From contig NC_091119.1 of assembly GCF_040183065.1 (NCBI RefSeq), positions 68,390,392 through 68,454,391 of the forward strand: a DNA stretch of 64,000 nt, read 5' to 3'. Origin of the DNA: Periplaneta americana. Lineage: Eukaryota > Arthropoda > Insecta > Blattodea > Blattidae. A program made the position numbers and the translations under genes. Under the pieces are notes generated by a model, which was not told the DNA's origin, did no database searches, and saw only the letters and a list, made by a program, of their open reading frames with translations. Shown in pieces: positions 11,970 to 23,635 of the stretch (its first letter is position 1; every line of letters begins with the position of its first letter).

Positions 11970-12490
11970 TGTTAGGGACGGGACACTCAGAAGGGTCATT
12001 ATACAGGAAATAATAGCTGGAAGAGCAATAGCTGTAAATCACAGTGTGTAACGTAAGTACTGCTATTAATAATACCGGTACATCAAAAGTTCCAAAGTAT
12101 AATTGAATAAGTTTCTGAAAATCAATTAAAATAGGTGTGTTAGGGAAGGGACCTTACAAATTTGTAAAAAAAATGAAGATTAAATGTAAATTTTAAATAA
12201 TTGATTAAATGGCGATCTTACTCGTGTTAATTGTGTAAGCATGTGTGGCTTACAGCTGTTTCGGTGCTTCTTCACACCATCCTCAGCAGATTCAACATGG
12301 GTAAATTTTAATTTCACAGCAACTGTAGCAGAGAATCATATAATACAAAATCAAATGATAGTCACATGCATGTAGTAATAATTGGAGAAAGATTAGTATG
12401 TTGCGTTAATGTAGAAAAAAATTATGAAGGCTTTACACTTCGGGTGCACTGTTAGGGAAGGGACACTGACTGTTAGGAACGGGACAATTT
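11970..12490. repeat. Dispersed G-rich word GTTAGGGAAGGGACA
   Basis: Variants of TGTTAGGGAAGGGACA occur at about 11969, 12138, 12450 and 12470. The complement occurs twice at about 17345-17375. They bracket the SD.xGGQN pseudogene pieces and may be subterminal repeats of that element. They are not telomeric arrays, being dispersed and longer than TTAGGG. Confidence 0.55.
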
Positions 12491-12826
12491 AGGGCATAGG
12501 AAACACAACATGATTCTTCCTGTCAATAATTGCTGCTGTTCAGCTTAAATTAAGTCTCTCGCATATAATATTAATAAAAATTGAAAATTTTTCAATCTGT
12601 GATTGGTAATGCATCATTAAAGTGATAACATCCTCGATTGTCAATGGTAGAAACAGGCACAGTCTTTAGAATGTCCTTTATATTTAGAACACTTGGATCC
12701 TCACATTTAAGACATTTCTTCTGACACTCTGAAGAAGTTTGATTTGATAAAATCTGACACTGATTTCTTCATCAGTCACAGATTCTATGAGTTTGTCACG
12801 AAGTTCTACACAACATTCTTTACACC

Positions 12827-12941
12827 CCTCAAAATCTGTGCTTCAGTGGCTGGCCATGATAATATCTTTGAAAAATATTGGAGTGCAAGAGGTCAAATGA
12901 CTTTATTGTCAAACGCCTGGCATTAGAAAACAACAACAACA
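12827..12941 (+). mobile_element. LINE family B, extreme 3' fragment
   Basis: About 115 bp encode the last residues of LINE B (HDNIFEKYWSARGQMTLLSN) and its TTAGAAAAC / (AAC)n tail. ACATTCTTTACACC precedes it (12813-12826) and follows it (12942-12955), a perfect 14-bp TSD. It is among the shortest 5'-truncated insertions one could still recognise. Confidence 0.85.
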
Positions 12942-12955
12942 ACATTCTTTACACC

Positions 12956-13769
12956 GACCGAGTATTGGCGGTATAACCACACCATCAGAAATAGAGGAAA
13001 TGCTATTTCATCTCTTACGCTGGCCTGCCACGGTGTAGAAATGTTCCACAAGTGATGCTTGTGAGAAAGGTCGGTGGACTCTAAAACTCCTCCCGGCCAG
13101 GTCCAATGGACCCATTAACCAACGACAGGTGTGGCCCTCCAGTCATACTGGGGGTTTACGTGAGTGGGTGATGTAACCACCATTACAAACAAAAAATTGG
13201 TGCCCACTTAAAAAACGGTTACACTTATGCTAATTACCCTAATCCAACAACTTCAAAAACTACAGAAAAGAATTCAATTGCAATGGATACCTGCACATTG
13301 CGGAATTGCTGGAAATGAAACTGCTGACTTTCTTGCCAAAAAAGGATCCAATTTAATTCAGAATACAAATACAAGCCTACCTTTTACATCCATCAAAAGA
13401 CTAATTAAAAATAAATATAAAATCAAGCAAAACCAAGCACTGTGTACCAAAACCAAAGATAAAAAATGGAGCATTTTAATAAAAAAACAGAAATTATTCC
13501 AGAAATCCCACGTAAATCTGCAGTAGCAAAATTCAGACTGCTTACAGAACACGATTATTTGGCCAAACACTTGAATAAAATAGGAATTTACACAAATCCA
13601 AATTGGCCTCTATGCAACAAAGAAGAAGAAATGACTGAAGATCATCTCATAACCTGTGAAGTTCTACCTGATGGATCCACCACAGAGAAATATTGGAGAG
13701 CAAGAACGCTAATGGCTTCGTTGCCAAAGCCCGGCATTAGATAACAACAACAACAACAACAACAACAAC
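12956..13769 (+). mobile_element. LINE family A, internally deleted copy
   Basis: The 5' part (about 12956-13190) contains non-catalytic sequence homologous to the 5'/ORF1 region of the LINE B derivative at 52506-53570 (shared CCAATGGACCC, CAGGTGTGGCC, CTGGGGGTT). At about 13200 it jumps to the RNase H C-terminus (QLQWIPAHCGIAGNETADFL) and zinc knuckle (CPLCNKEE-type), ending KPGIR and an (AAC)n tail. Endonuclease and reverse transcriptase are missing. One frameshift splits the coding near 13480. The TSD ACATTCTTTACACC lies at 12942-12955 and 13770-13783. Confidence 0.85.
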
Positions 13770-14902
13770 ACATTCTTTACACCTCCTGTCATAGCGTGCT
13801 TCAGAAGGACTGCAACAAAAGGTAGCTTCTAGAATAGAATTAGTGTTATTTAAGCAAGATTCTGACTTTCTTATTTTTTAGCCCATTCAAGAGGTCAATA
13901 TCTTCATAATACCAATGTAAGCAAACTTCATGGTCTCGTGTAATAGTTACAAAGACATCCAACTTACTGGACGTAGACTGTAAAATTTTGTCTTTCCAAT
14001 TTTCACATCTCCATATTCGTGCTTGAATAGGGCATAAACTTCCTTGATATTGGAATTCAAACGTCTTTTTTGAAGAGTTTTCTTCTCTTTATTATCTTTT
14101 TTTCTCACCAGGGAAGTATTTGACTTATATCATCTCTGTGGCAGAAATCTTCTGTCTACTTTATTAGATCTTCACTTAAAGAATCTTTGTGAAGTGAATC
14201 TGATAATTTGTATCTTTTGAGAGCAAACTGAGAAATTAGTTCACTCTGTTTCTTTGATGATAGATCATATACCGGTAACTGAGAGTTCAAAACCTTAATT
14301 TCTTTCCTGGTGATCTTTGTAAAACTGATTTTACCCTACAAACTGCTCATCCTACTAGTGCCTGAGGAGTATAAAATATCACAGCTGAACCTTCAGTTGA
14401 CTATCTCTTTTTTGTGTCCTTTGCTTTCGTTTCTCCCTCCCTTTTTGGGGGGGGGCTTTCAAGCACTTGTTTTTTTTTCCCCTATCTACACGTTCCTGAT
14501 GTTTACGTTCCTTTTCCTTTGCTTTATAATTAGTATTTCTTTCTTCATTTTCCTTCAGCTTGTTACGCATTTTTCTCATCTTTCTGTAGGTGTTTTAAGA
14601 CTCCAGATTGGTGAATATGAAATAAATATATTCATTCTAAAATGATTTTAAAATTAAGTTAAAGAGCATAAACATTTTCACAGATTGATTTGTAGTGAAA
14701 GCCATAGACAGTATTGTGAAAAAAATTCAGGGTCAGGAATATATTTCCAATGATTGCCAATTACTGAAAAATTACTAATTCTTAATCGTAATTTAGTCCT
14801 TGAACTCTGTACTACATATTGAAATTATCATATCCTACCATCCTGTCCTAAGAGATACCAGTATTGAATTCCCACTTTGAAAATGTATAGTCTATGCCTA
14901 TA

Positions 14903-15506
14903 CTGGGTGTTCAGTTCAAAGTGTGTCATGGCTCGCTGTATCCTGTCATATGGCTAGTCGATGAGCCTAGAGAATTCAATCTTCCTACACTTCCGCAGAG
15001 GTGTGTAACCTATGTGTCAGAGAAGTTGCCTAGCAAGTAAGGCGTTCATTCTGAAGAGTACTTATCGATATGTATGGTAACGCCGGTAGTGGCAGGAATG
15101 TGAACTGTTTAGAAACATGTACTGAGGTGGGTTTTTTTCTTACTGTCGGGATGTGGGGAGAGGGTTAAGACGATTACTTACGTATTTGTTGACATTAACT
15201 TCGACGGACTACATGGACACGGAGCATTTGATTTATATTGTGGAATGTTACCGTACACAACCGATAACAAATACGCTGCATACGACTTGGCAGCGCAAAA
15301 CACAGTTCGAAAGAGATTATGGTAGCACACAGACAGTACAGACCGCCATCTGTTGCTACGACGTTCAAATTATACCGTACACGTTCTCAAGTTCAGATTG
15401 AACGCCTTGATTAATAAGCAAGTTCTCTGACATAAAAGCTGAAACTCGCTTCAAATCTTTGACACGCAACAGTGACGTCATGACACACTTTGAAATGAAC
15501 ACCCAG
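14903..15506. mobile_element. MITE with about 28-bp terminal inverted repeats and TA target
   Basis: The ends CTGGGTGTTCAGTTCAAAGT and the complement of GACACACTTTGAAATGAACACCCAG pair over about 28 bp with one or two mismatches. TA flanks both sides. The 604-bp interior has no protein similarity. The TA target suggests Tc1/mariner (IS630) ancestry. That is inference. Confidence 0.75.
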
Positions 15507-15509
15507 TAT

Positions 15510-16110
15510 AACAGGTAACTAGTATTAACCTATTAGAAAACAATATGGTGTTACCACAATAATTATGACCTATTTCTTTAATGAAGTGTACTTATATATA
15601 ATATATACTTACGTAATTATTTACATATATTATAATCTGTACTGGGTTGTATAGTAAAGATGGAGTATTCTAGAGGATGTGATCATAGCTATGACAAATC
15701 ACATGCGTTTCACTGTTATAATCTCTTCTTAACAATTGACGCTGGTTCCGGAAGAATGGCATATACCCATAAAATGCATTTTGAGATAATGACCTGCAAA
15801 GATGTTGTGTTGCCAGTATGCATTTCAAACACAATTTTGATTTAGTTCCTTATATTTTATAAATTCATCGTTTGTTAATGTGCTAATATGTATATATTAC
15901 ATTTGTAAACCTGTACCGATATTTTGTCACAATAGTAAGTACAGTAGATACGACCTATGTGCCCTTTTTACAAAGATACTTTTATTTGCTTTAAATAAAC
16001 TTAAGGAGTAATGAAAACGAAAGAAGGGTAAAACTATTTACAAAATAATTTCAAATAGAAAAAAAAATAAAATAAAAATATTCACAATCCCATTGTATTT
16101 CAATGAATGT
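15510..16110. other. Gene-free AT-rich stretch
   Basis: Nothing recognisable before the AAT microsatellite at about 16114-16179. A 61-residue frame at 15660-15845 has no family I know. Confidence 0.4.
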
Positions 16111-16113
16111 ATA

Positions 16114-16115
16114 AC

Positions 16116-16179
<64 letters not shown>
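16114..16179. repeat. (AAT)n microsatellite
   Basis: About 22 nearly uninterrupted AAT units. Confidence 0.95.
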
Positions 16180-16429
16180 GCTCATTAACCAACTTATTTT
16201 ACAAAAGTTTATTGTCTATGCATAGGCATAGTACTATTTTGATTTTCTATACGTTATGAGATTCTTCGAGGACAAATTCTAGCCATTTCACGTCGTCCTC
16301 GTTTAAGGACTTAAATAGAGATCTTATGTCGTCAACCTTGGCTTGGCCGATTGTTGGAAATGGAACAATCGTAGGTTTGGTATCATTATACCTATCTCTA
16401 TTCAGTCTGATGAAATAACTGAAGGGAAT

Positions 16430-16920
16430 TCATAAGGGGTTGTAATTTTCGGAGCACAGAAAAATACCATCCACTTTGTATTTCACTATAAAATACTTAA
16501 TAATCGTAAATTTGGGTCTAGGAGATGGAGTCTTCATGAAATAGGGCGTTATAGCTGTATCCCATTCTTTTGTAATAGTATGATCCATTACAACCTCAAA
16601 GTTACTAGGATGTTTTCTGCATGTTGCTATAACTTTCAACCATGGTTTTGCAGTTTCAATGGTTTCTTTCTTTTCATAGCATATCTCACGAGTCCAAAGT
16701 TTCTGTTACATTGTGTAAATGAATGGGCACGAACAGGAGACATGGATTATTTCAACCTGATATATCTTGGCAAACCAAGCAGAAAACTTCAGAAGCGTCG
16801 AATTTCTATTTTGTCCTCCTGTGGCATCAGACATCGTTATGACAGTTTCCAGGTTAGGACATTTTTTAAAGATTTATTTGAAGGCAGTCATACAAAAACG
16901 ATGCCACTGAATTAGCATTC
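16430..16920 (-). pseudogene. C-terminal part of an SD.xGGQN-family transposase-like gene
   Basis: The minus strand reads NLETVITMSDATGGQNRN, FSAWFAKIYQVEIIH, then after a stop EICYEKKETIETAKPWLKVI, ATCRKHPSNFEVVMDH and KPTPRPKF-like SPRPKFTIIKY. The S-D-x-x-G-G-Q-N motif is the signature of this family. It resembles the acidic strand of an RNase H-like transposase fold, which is inference. At least one in-frame stop and one deletion interrupt it. I believe Pfam covers this region as DUF7869, but the name must be checked. Confidence 0.6.
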
Positions 16921-17339
16921 TTTTTTGCTTGAGTTTCCATGAAACAATAGAAGTAGGAGTTTCCCTGAAGCAAAAATAGAACAAAATTACTCCAAGTATC
17001 TTCCATTATTTAATAATAATTACAAGATATGTTTTTAAATTGTTACACATAAAACACTATCACCAATAAGCACATACTCTATAGACCTCAATCTGTAAAC
17101 GGTCGAATCAACTGCACAACGGCGTACGGACAGAATGGTATACCTGTGAGCAGTGAACTGCAAATGCATATGGGATGCTTGATCCTGACCCCTAGCATCG
17201 TTGCATAAACAGCTCTCCTGCCTCGTTGAAGCATAGTCAAGAAACGAAAAGTGGTAGGTATGTTCCTATGAACTCGACGGTCAATTAATGCAATCTTTGG
17301 AAAAAGGACATATGTGCCCTTATTCCGGAACCTGCCTCA

Positions 17340-17385
17340 ATTGTTCCTTCCCTAACACTTGTCCCTTCCCTAACAATTGACTTTA
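17340..17385. repeat. Complement copies of the G-rich word
   Basis: GTTCCTTCCCTAACA and GTCCCTTCCCTAACA lie side by side. They are the reverse complement of the motif repeated at 11970-12490. This could mark the other end of the element carrying the SD.xGGQN gene. Confidence 0.5.
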
Positions 17386-18149
17386 TAAAGTCTAAGAAAT
17401 AATTATTTGTCTAATAGATACACTTATCTCAAATTATTTTCACATTCAGGCAGCTATTAATGGAAAGTATCAGGGATGCCGCCACAACCTCCTGTTGTAA
17501 CAGAAAACTCACAAAACTTTATTAAATGTGTAACAGAACCGAAGTAGAACTAAACTGCAATAATGTGCAACGAAAATGTGATTTAACATAGAGGGCAAGT
17601 GATCTCTGGATGGAAGACAGTCATAAGACAAGAAGAGACGCAGTCGCCTTATTCATATTGGCAAATAGTGAGAACAGACTGCGTGGAAAGACATCTTCAT
17701 CGCCTCAATGTAACGAACTCTGAAAATAACTCCTGATATTATGGTGAGGACATGGATCGTAATAAGAACAATGGTGATGTGAAAGGGACAATAGAAAATA
17801 TTAAGACAATGTCAGAGAACATTAAATGTCGTATAGCTTACTTTCAAGGAAACGAAAATATCATGTTTGAAATGTAACAAAAATTGTCAATAAAATGTAC
17901 ACCTCTAGGGCAGACGGAAAAATATGTACCTGCTGTGATTTATTATATAAATGTAATAACTGCCAGCCTGTTAAGGGAAAAATATATTTTGGCAAATCTT
18001 CAGAATTCATATGGTCCAAACAATTATACCGAGGAAATAATTGACTCAAAAACTAGCAGGAAATGTGAAATTGGAAATGGTTTGCGCAATAACTGAACGG
18101 GATATGATCTCCTCCTTCTTTTGTTCTAAATTAAGGGTGTACAGTAGAT

Positions 18150-18600
18150 TACTGCTGTAACACTTGTTCGCAAATGGCCCCTTGTGCACTCCATACAATG
18201 GAGATCAGCCCAGGAGTCCGTAATGCATCAGCAGTTTTGTTATACTAGTGGAATTAATTTCCTCAGAAGACAATTCTTGTTTCCCGACATAACGGTACCT
18301 GATTGGCATAGATCTGGGCAATCCAGCAGAATGTCAAGTGATAACTCGGTCTCCATCCTACATATCCTACAAGTTGAGTCATCATTAAGGAGTAGATGGC
18401 AGTGTCCGATCAAAATTCCAGTTAACCATCTTAAAAATTCTCCTATCCAATGCCAGAAGTTGTCCAGTTGATTCAGGTTTAGATTATCAATAAGGAGTTT
18501 AGTCTGTTATATGGTTATTGTAGATCTCCAAGCTCGTAGTAAATCTTTCACCAGGTTCTCCTTTATTATACACTTAGAGATGCACTGGGCTCTGGGTCGT
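18150..18600 (-). pseudogene. LINE RNase H / zinc-knuckle C-terminal fragment
   Basis: The minus-strand frame reads WLTGILIGHCHLLLNDDSTC and CRICRMETELSLDILLDCPD. This resembles the L(T)GHC.L...G..DD..CR.C.....H.L..CP tail that follows RNase H in several insect non-LTR elements. It is shattered by stops and no catalytic residues remain. Confidence 0.45.
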
Positions 18601-19259
18601 AGCATTGGATGGAAGTTCTTTGCTTGGTCAATAGGCCGACTTGACTTTGTCATACATTACACTGTGTCCTGGGACACTTGGATATGGTTTTCAGGGTAGT
18701 CGTGTCTTCTTCAACCAGACTGGAGTCGATTCTGTGCGCACTTAGCACACCCTGTGTAGCCTAGCTAAGAGAAAAATAAAGATATTCATGCCTTGGGATG
18801 ATCTATTAAGATTTTATTGAGCGCAAGCTGATATCACAAACACTTCAACTTGCAAAACCGTAGTATATTGACCAGCAGGGATAGATATTCATAAATCCCT
18901 GCTCCAGTACAGCTGTCAATTCCGTGAACCACACCAAACTGCGAGTGGGAATTCATTACTTAAGGTGACCTCCCTCCCATTCTTCCCTTTCAGGAATAAT
19001 ACAAACAGGAGGATTTACATGTTGAACAGGACTCATACTATCCTGCCTCATAACAATAACGGGATTGATATCAGTTGCCATTTTCCAAATACATGAATAG
19101 CTATCCATTGGTCAAGCCCATGGAGTTGAGAGCCAGCTTGTATGACTGGGTTTAGATTGCGAGATCGAGAGGAGGCAAACCAGCAGGACCTCGAGCACTA
19201 ATATCGGTGAAGTCCTCATGGCTCCTACAATGCTTAAACACGTAAACCATTGTACAGAT

Positions 19260-19528
19260 ATTCTCCATATCCACGTTTCAAATGCTTCTATTCGCTTCTC
19301 TTCACTCTGCGTAATGTCCATGTTTCTGCTCCATATAATACCACACAAAGCATTTCATTAGTCTCTTCCTTATTTCTTTTTCCAGAGGTCCGCAGAAGAA
19401 GCTCCTTTTTCTATTAAAAGCTTCCTTTGAAATAACGATCATCCTTTTGAATTCCTGGTAGCAGCTCATGTTACTGCATTTTGTACATCTCAAGTATTTT
19501 AAGCTGTCCACCTGCTCTACTGCCTAAA
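19260..19528 (-). pseudogene. RTE-like LINE reverse transcriptase C-terminal fragment
   Basis: Recognisable words are DSLKYLRCTKCSNMSCYQEF, SKEAFNRKRSFFCGPLEKEI, RKRLMKCFVW and SEEKRIEAFETWIWR. These are typical of the thumb region of an abundant insect endonuclease/reverse-transcriptase LINE (KCFVWSVALYGAETWT... EKR.EAFE.WIWRR). The usual YGAETWT stretch is disrupted. The fragment is truncated at both ends. Confidence 0.7.
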
Positions 19529-20384
19529 TTAGTATTCGCACATTTAGAGTTCATTTTGAAAGGTTCCAATAAGTCAAGTACAAATTAAAACAGAATGCTA
19601 TTTAGTCATATGACTTACTTTAATGTAAATTATAGAATTATAAATTTACATTATATTTAAAAAAAATGTTTCCTAACGTTTTCGCCATTCCGTATGGCAT
19701 CTTAAGACATTGATAATTAGAAATATCTTGTGAAAAAATATACATTGCATTAAAATTGTTGTGAATATGTTAACATAATATCAAATTATAGATAGTTGAT
19801 GTCAATATTAAAATCATTAAAAACGGTGAAACACTTAAATGTACTATCTTCCATCCAGAGTTCACTTGCCCTCTATTCAAGTCATAGTTTCGTTGCACAT
19901 CATTGCAGTTTAGTCTCGTTTCGGTCTTGTTACACATTTAATGAAGCCTTGTGAGTCTTCAGTTACAGCATAAGACTCGTAATTTTCGATTGCACGCATA
20001 AAAATTCGAACGATTCGTAAGTGTTAGGTGTTGCAACTTTCTAAAATAATGGGAATGACGAACATTTTCAAAAACTAATATTCTGAAGTCTATTCTTTAT
20101 CTAAAATGTCTACATTGTTGTAGCATGAAATGTCATTGAATACTGCAGACAATATATAGGATTTATTGTTATTTTATAAATTACAATTTTATCCTTCATC
20201 AGTGTGTTGCAATACTTTTCAAACCTTTTCCTAATGACTGAAATCTGTATTCCAGAAGAGAATCACGACCTGCCATTTTAGTGTACAGAATGTAAGAGTT
20301 CCAAAAACGAAGTTCCAGGAAGTGAAAGAAAATCTTCTTGTCGTATTTTTGCCTCTTTTTCTCGGGGCTGGATATGCTGCCAAG

Positions 20385-20790
20385 TGCTGATTAACATTCC
20401 ACACAAAGCACTTCACTAGACTTTTCCTTAGTTATTTTTCCAGGGGTCCCTTTCCTATTAAAAACTTCATTTTTTACTTCTTTTTACTTCCTGGTAGCAG
20501 CTCATGTTACTGCTTATAGTACACCTTAAGTACAGTATTTGAAGCTGTCCACTTGCTACACTGCCTCATTTAGAATTCGCACGTTTACCTTCTTGATGTT
20601 TCTTCCGATAACTGTGGTGTTTGTCTTGTTCACATTTATCTTCATCCATTCTGCTCACAGCAGTCATTTAGCTTCAACAGCATATCCATTAGTATCATCT
20701 CTTCTTCTGCTAACAACGCCATATTATCAGCAAATCTTGTGCATTTTATTCTTATCCCTCCTACATTGTGAAACATGCAGCACATATTTT
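20385..20790 (-). pseudogene. RTE-like LINE reverse transcriptase fragment with degraded catalytic box
   Basis: On the minus strand: IKCTRFADNMALLAEEEMIL, KLNDCCEQNGMKINVNKTNT and DSFKYLRCTISSNMSCYQEV. The catalytic F/YADD box reads FADN, so an essential aspartate is lost. It then degenerates through stops into a MKCFVW remnant near 20416. Same family as the fragment at 19260-19528. Confidence 0.7.
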
Positions 20791-20799
20791 GGACGAAGT

Positions 20800-21590
20800 T
20801 GATTAAAATAGGACTTTTCTTAGTTACATTTCCCTGTTACATCTTTATGGACTTAATGACTTAAAACATCTTGTTTGCTTGCTGATAGAACACTGATGCT
20901 TCTCAGATAAAAGTCATAGAGTATTTGTTTTATTTCTTCAGTGATCCTGGGCTTGCTGTATGTAGTGTCACGTCCATCACAAAAAAAAAAAATCATATGT
21001 GTCACATTGTTTTTCGGAATATAAACAATGTCAATTAAAATACGAAAATCTGAAGTATTATTTTATTATCTTCAAAATAATGCACATAAACAAACCTAAC
21101 GCATGATTTTTAGTGATGGACGTGACAGCTGAGACAGCCAAACAAGAATCTAATTTAAAGTATCTAAGAAATGCGCACGTGTTTTCAGATTTTTAGAGAT
21201 CTTATGAAGACACTGTCCTTCAATAATTAAGGGCTCCAGTCAGGTAATTCCTTAGTAATTATGAAATAATCATGGGCAACCCAACAATAAAAAATTTACT
21301 TGTGCATACAAAGAGAAACTGCATTAAGATGATGACGAAAAATAGCAAAAATACGAATCTAAAAAATATATTTTTTGCTCTTTGTGAAATTTTAATACTT
21401 TATTAAGGCACTGAAGTTGTATATAGCAGTAATTTTCCAGCTTCAAAATTTTACACACAGACTCATTTACTCATGGAATGCTAGAAAATCCATTACTTTT
21501 TAAATTAATTGAAGTCCTGCATTCCTTAAAATATGTAACATATGGAACTAAAAGTATGTATAAATATTTACTTTAACAAGGTCTGCAAAT
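20800..21590. other. Gene-free AT-rich stretch
   Basis: No recognisable gene or repeat. Confidence 0.4.
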
Positions 21591-21599
21591 ATGCAACAT

Positions 21600-22145
21600 T
21601 TCATGAAGATCAGAGGATGTAAGTTTGTGGGCTGAGAGATTTGGCATGGAATGACTCTTGTGGAATACCCTACCCAGTGACATCACAGACTGTCGGAATT
21701 TGTGTTCAAAAACAATCTCATTAAGCATTTTTTTAGTGCGTAGAGTGCAATGCAGTAAACTGAGTATACTAACTCATTGCAAATGTTTCGAAATTGTTAC
21801 TGTTTTGTTCCGCTTTACATTTGTACAGTTACCTACTTACTTCTAGATATTTAATCATTTTTCTTAATCACTAATATATTAGGTAAATAATATACTGTAT
21901 TAGTAGCTTTTGTACCCATTGTGATCTTATCTTCCTGCTAGTATATATATTTCTCCCATTCTTGCATTTGTGTGTTTTGTATTTGTAGGCTATCTGTAAT
22001 TTTACTTCTATTTCTTATTTCCTTCTTCTCTCAGCATTTATTTCTTGTATATGTCTATATTTTGTATTCTGGTGGTGTGGTAGAGAAGGCCTGATGACCG
22101 TAACTCCGACAGATTAAGTAAGTAAGTCAGTAAGTAAGTAAATAA
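21600..22145 (+). mobile_element. Non-LTR element 3' end (CR1/L2-like)
   Basis: The frame at about 21640 reads MEWLLWNTLPSDITDCRNLC, the WN.LP..I....S...FK C-terminal signature of CR1/L2/Jockey-type reverse transcriptases. A 3' UTR follows (GGTGGTGTGGTAGAGAAGGC) and then a (GTAA)n tail. The 3' UTR recurs at 8388. 5' truncated. Confidence 0.6.
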
Positions 22146-22159
22146 ACTATAAATGTTTC

Positions 22160-22795
22160 ATAGAATCCACTTATTCAGGAATAAGAGTAATTTAACTGCG
22201 TCAACCTACATCATGGGACATCCTACATTATTTTTGTTCTAAAGTGAGCCAAATTACGGGATTTATGGGCCTTAAAACGTCACCCTCGTCGATTAAAATT
22301 TTACCATTTATTATTGCACATTTCCGCAATTTTGTAGGAACAACAGAAGCCTATGCAGTGGGAAGACATCGACATGCAGCCCATGGAGTAGAACCCTGCA
22401 ACTAACCCAGCAGAACATCTGGCTACATCAGGATACCAGCCAATGGATTGGGATACCTAACGGAATTAATGATGATGGACTAAACGTTTCCCCAACAAGA
22501 TAAGACCTAGCGGCTTTCATCTTCTTTATTAGGTCAAGTAATTCAATTAGCATGAACTATTAGTACTCCAGCAGTATTCCTGGTCCGCACTGCAGTAGCA
22601 TGAAACTGAGAATTTAAGATTATTTATCTCTAGAAATACAGGGCTTTTGCTTTGAGAAATATTCATGTTAAATTATTGAATTTTCATAACGTCTTGAACG
22701 GGAAATTCTCCTTAACACTTGAAATTAGTTTGTACAGAGGTTTTGATAGCTTGAATGTTCGAATGTGTGGAAATAATGTACACTTGGTCAAAATG
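22160..22795 (+). repeat. Repeat unit R, copy 1 (first segment)
   Basis: Matches 33225-34110 nearly throughout, for example CGATTAAAATTTTACCATTTATTATT and TATTCCTGGTCC. Copy 1 continues at 26270-27151 and 28396-28500 after two insertions. No protein was recognised. Roughly 85% identity by eye. Confidence 0.8.
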
Positions 22796-22999
22796 AAAGT
22801 GTCCGGCGTCTGAGAGACTAAGTTCGAATCGGGTATTTCCGTGAGCGCTCGGGACAGCCAGGCTTTGTTGAAAAGATTGCGTATATTCTTCTAGTAGTTA
22901 TAATGGGGAACAGAACTATTAATTACTAAAATCTTCCGAGAAAATAATTTATATACGAGATTTAAAACAGGCAGATCGTTCAGAGTACTTAAACATATA

Positions 23000-23158
23000 G
23001 GGCCCTATTCATAGACATTCTTAGCGCGGGCTTTCGGTGGATGATCAGCGAACTAACGTTTTTCGTATTCATAAACCAGTGTTAGCGATATGATATGATA
23101 TGAATCCTGTTTAGCACGCTCGTAGCGCGGGCTAGCGAAATGTCTATGAATAGCACCC
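23000..23158. mobile_element. 159-bp MITE with GGGCCCTATTCATAGACAT ends
   Basis: The ends GGGCCCTATTCATAGACATT and the complement of AATGTCTATGAATAGCACCC pair, with further internal pairing (TAGCGCGGGCT). ATA flanks both sides (22997-22999, 23159-23161). The 3-bp target and GGG ends recall PIF/Harbinger-type elements (inference). Confidence 0.75.
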
Positions 23159-23401
23159 ATAAGGTCTTTGGTTTAAACAGTGAATTTTGTAACACGAACA
23201 CTATGTACTATATAACAGGTTCGCAAGTGGAGTATGACCATTGCCGCTCTTACTGCAATAAAACTCTTAGCATAGTGATAGAGCGTAAGGTGTCTTCGCG
23301 CTACGAGTTGGCACTGGGAGTAGATAGGTGGGATTGGGGAACTTTACGCTACACTCTGACCTGAAAACTTCAGTCCACTTACTTGGCTACAAGGGAACGA
23401 A

Positions 23402-23635
23402 AATAAATAAATATTATGTTTTATTTAACGATGCTCGCAACTGCCGAGGTTATATCAGCATCGCTGGTGTGCCAGAATTTTGTCCCGCAGGAGTTCTTTT
23501 ACATTCCAGTAAATCTACTGACATGAGCCTGTCACATTTAAGCATACTTAAATACCATCGACCTGGCCTGGGATGGAATCCGCAACCTTGGGCATAGAAG
23601 GCCAGCGCTATACCAACTGTGCCAACCAGGCCGAC
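23402..23635 (-). mobile_element. tRNA-derived SINE, family 3
   Basis: On the minus strand the head GGTCGGCCTGGTTGGCACAG (A-box region) is followed by a B box near GGTTGCGGATTCCATCC and the tail CGTTAAATAAAACATAAT. The 12-bp TSD CAAGGGAACGAA lies at 23390-23401 and 23636-23647. Same family as 34916-35150. Confidence 0.9.

Larger units (their letters stand above)
12600..14640 (-). pseudogene. N-terminal half of an SD.xGGQN-family transposase-like gene, broken and interrupted
   Basis: Reading down the minus strand, a lysine-rich coiled stretch (MRKMRNKLKENEERNTNYKA, about 14580) resembles the N-terminus of a large uncharacterised insect protein family that I associate with transposons. Next come NIKEVYALFKHEYGDVKIGK with KFYSLRP (about 14030), then VTITRDHEVCLHWYYED (about 13930), and after the LINE insertions CKECCVELRDKLIESVTDEE (about 12800) and CQKKCLKCEDPSV with VPVSTIDNRGCYHF. 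Several stops and frameshifts make it non-functional. The 12813-13783 stretch inside it consists of two LINE insertions. The matching C-terminal half lies upstream at 16430-16920, so the element is rearranged or two copies are mixed. Confidence 0.6.
17505..19975. repeat. Inverted pair of a dispersed repeat (17505-17615 and 19850-19975)
   Basis: Both copies contain TAAATGTGTAACA, AAACTGCAAT.ATGTGCAACG and AGAGGGCAAGTGA.CTCTGGA in opposite orientation, at about 80% identity by eye. The non-coding repeat could not be named. Confidence 0.55.

Noticed and set aside
11970-12490. Telomere-like TTAGGG words
   Set aside because: Dispersed, embedded in a longer 15-bp word, not in tandem; insect telomeres are typically TTAGG.
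13740-13770. AAC repeats as a CRISPR or microsatellite locus
   Set aside because: They are the 3' tails of LINEs, always following the same C-terminus; there is no spacer-repeat structure anywhere in the window.
14379-14645. Hydrophobic 111-residue plus-strand frame resembling a membrane protein
   Set aside because: It is the antisense of a lysine/glutamate-rich N-terminus on the minus strand, which explains the apparent hydrophobicity.
16580-16915. 111-residue frame on the plus strand
   Set aside because: Antisense to the SD.xGGQN pseudogene; the recognisable protein is on the other strand.
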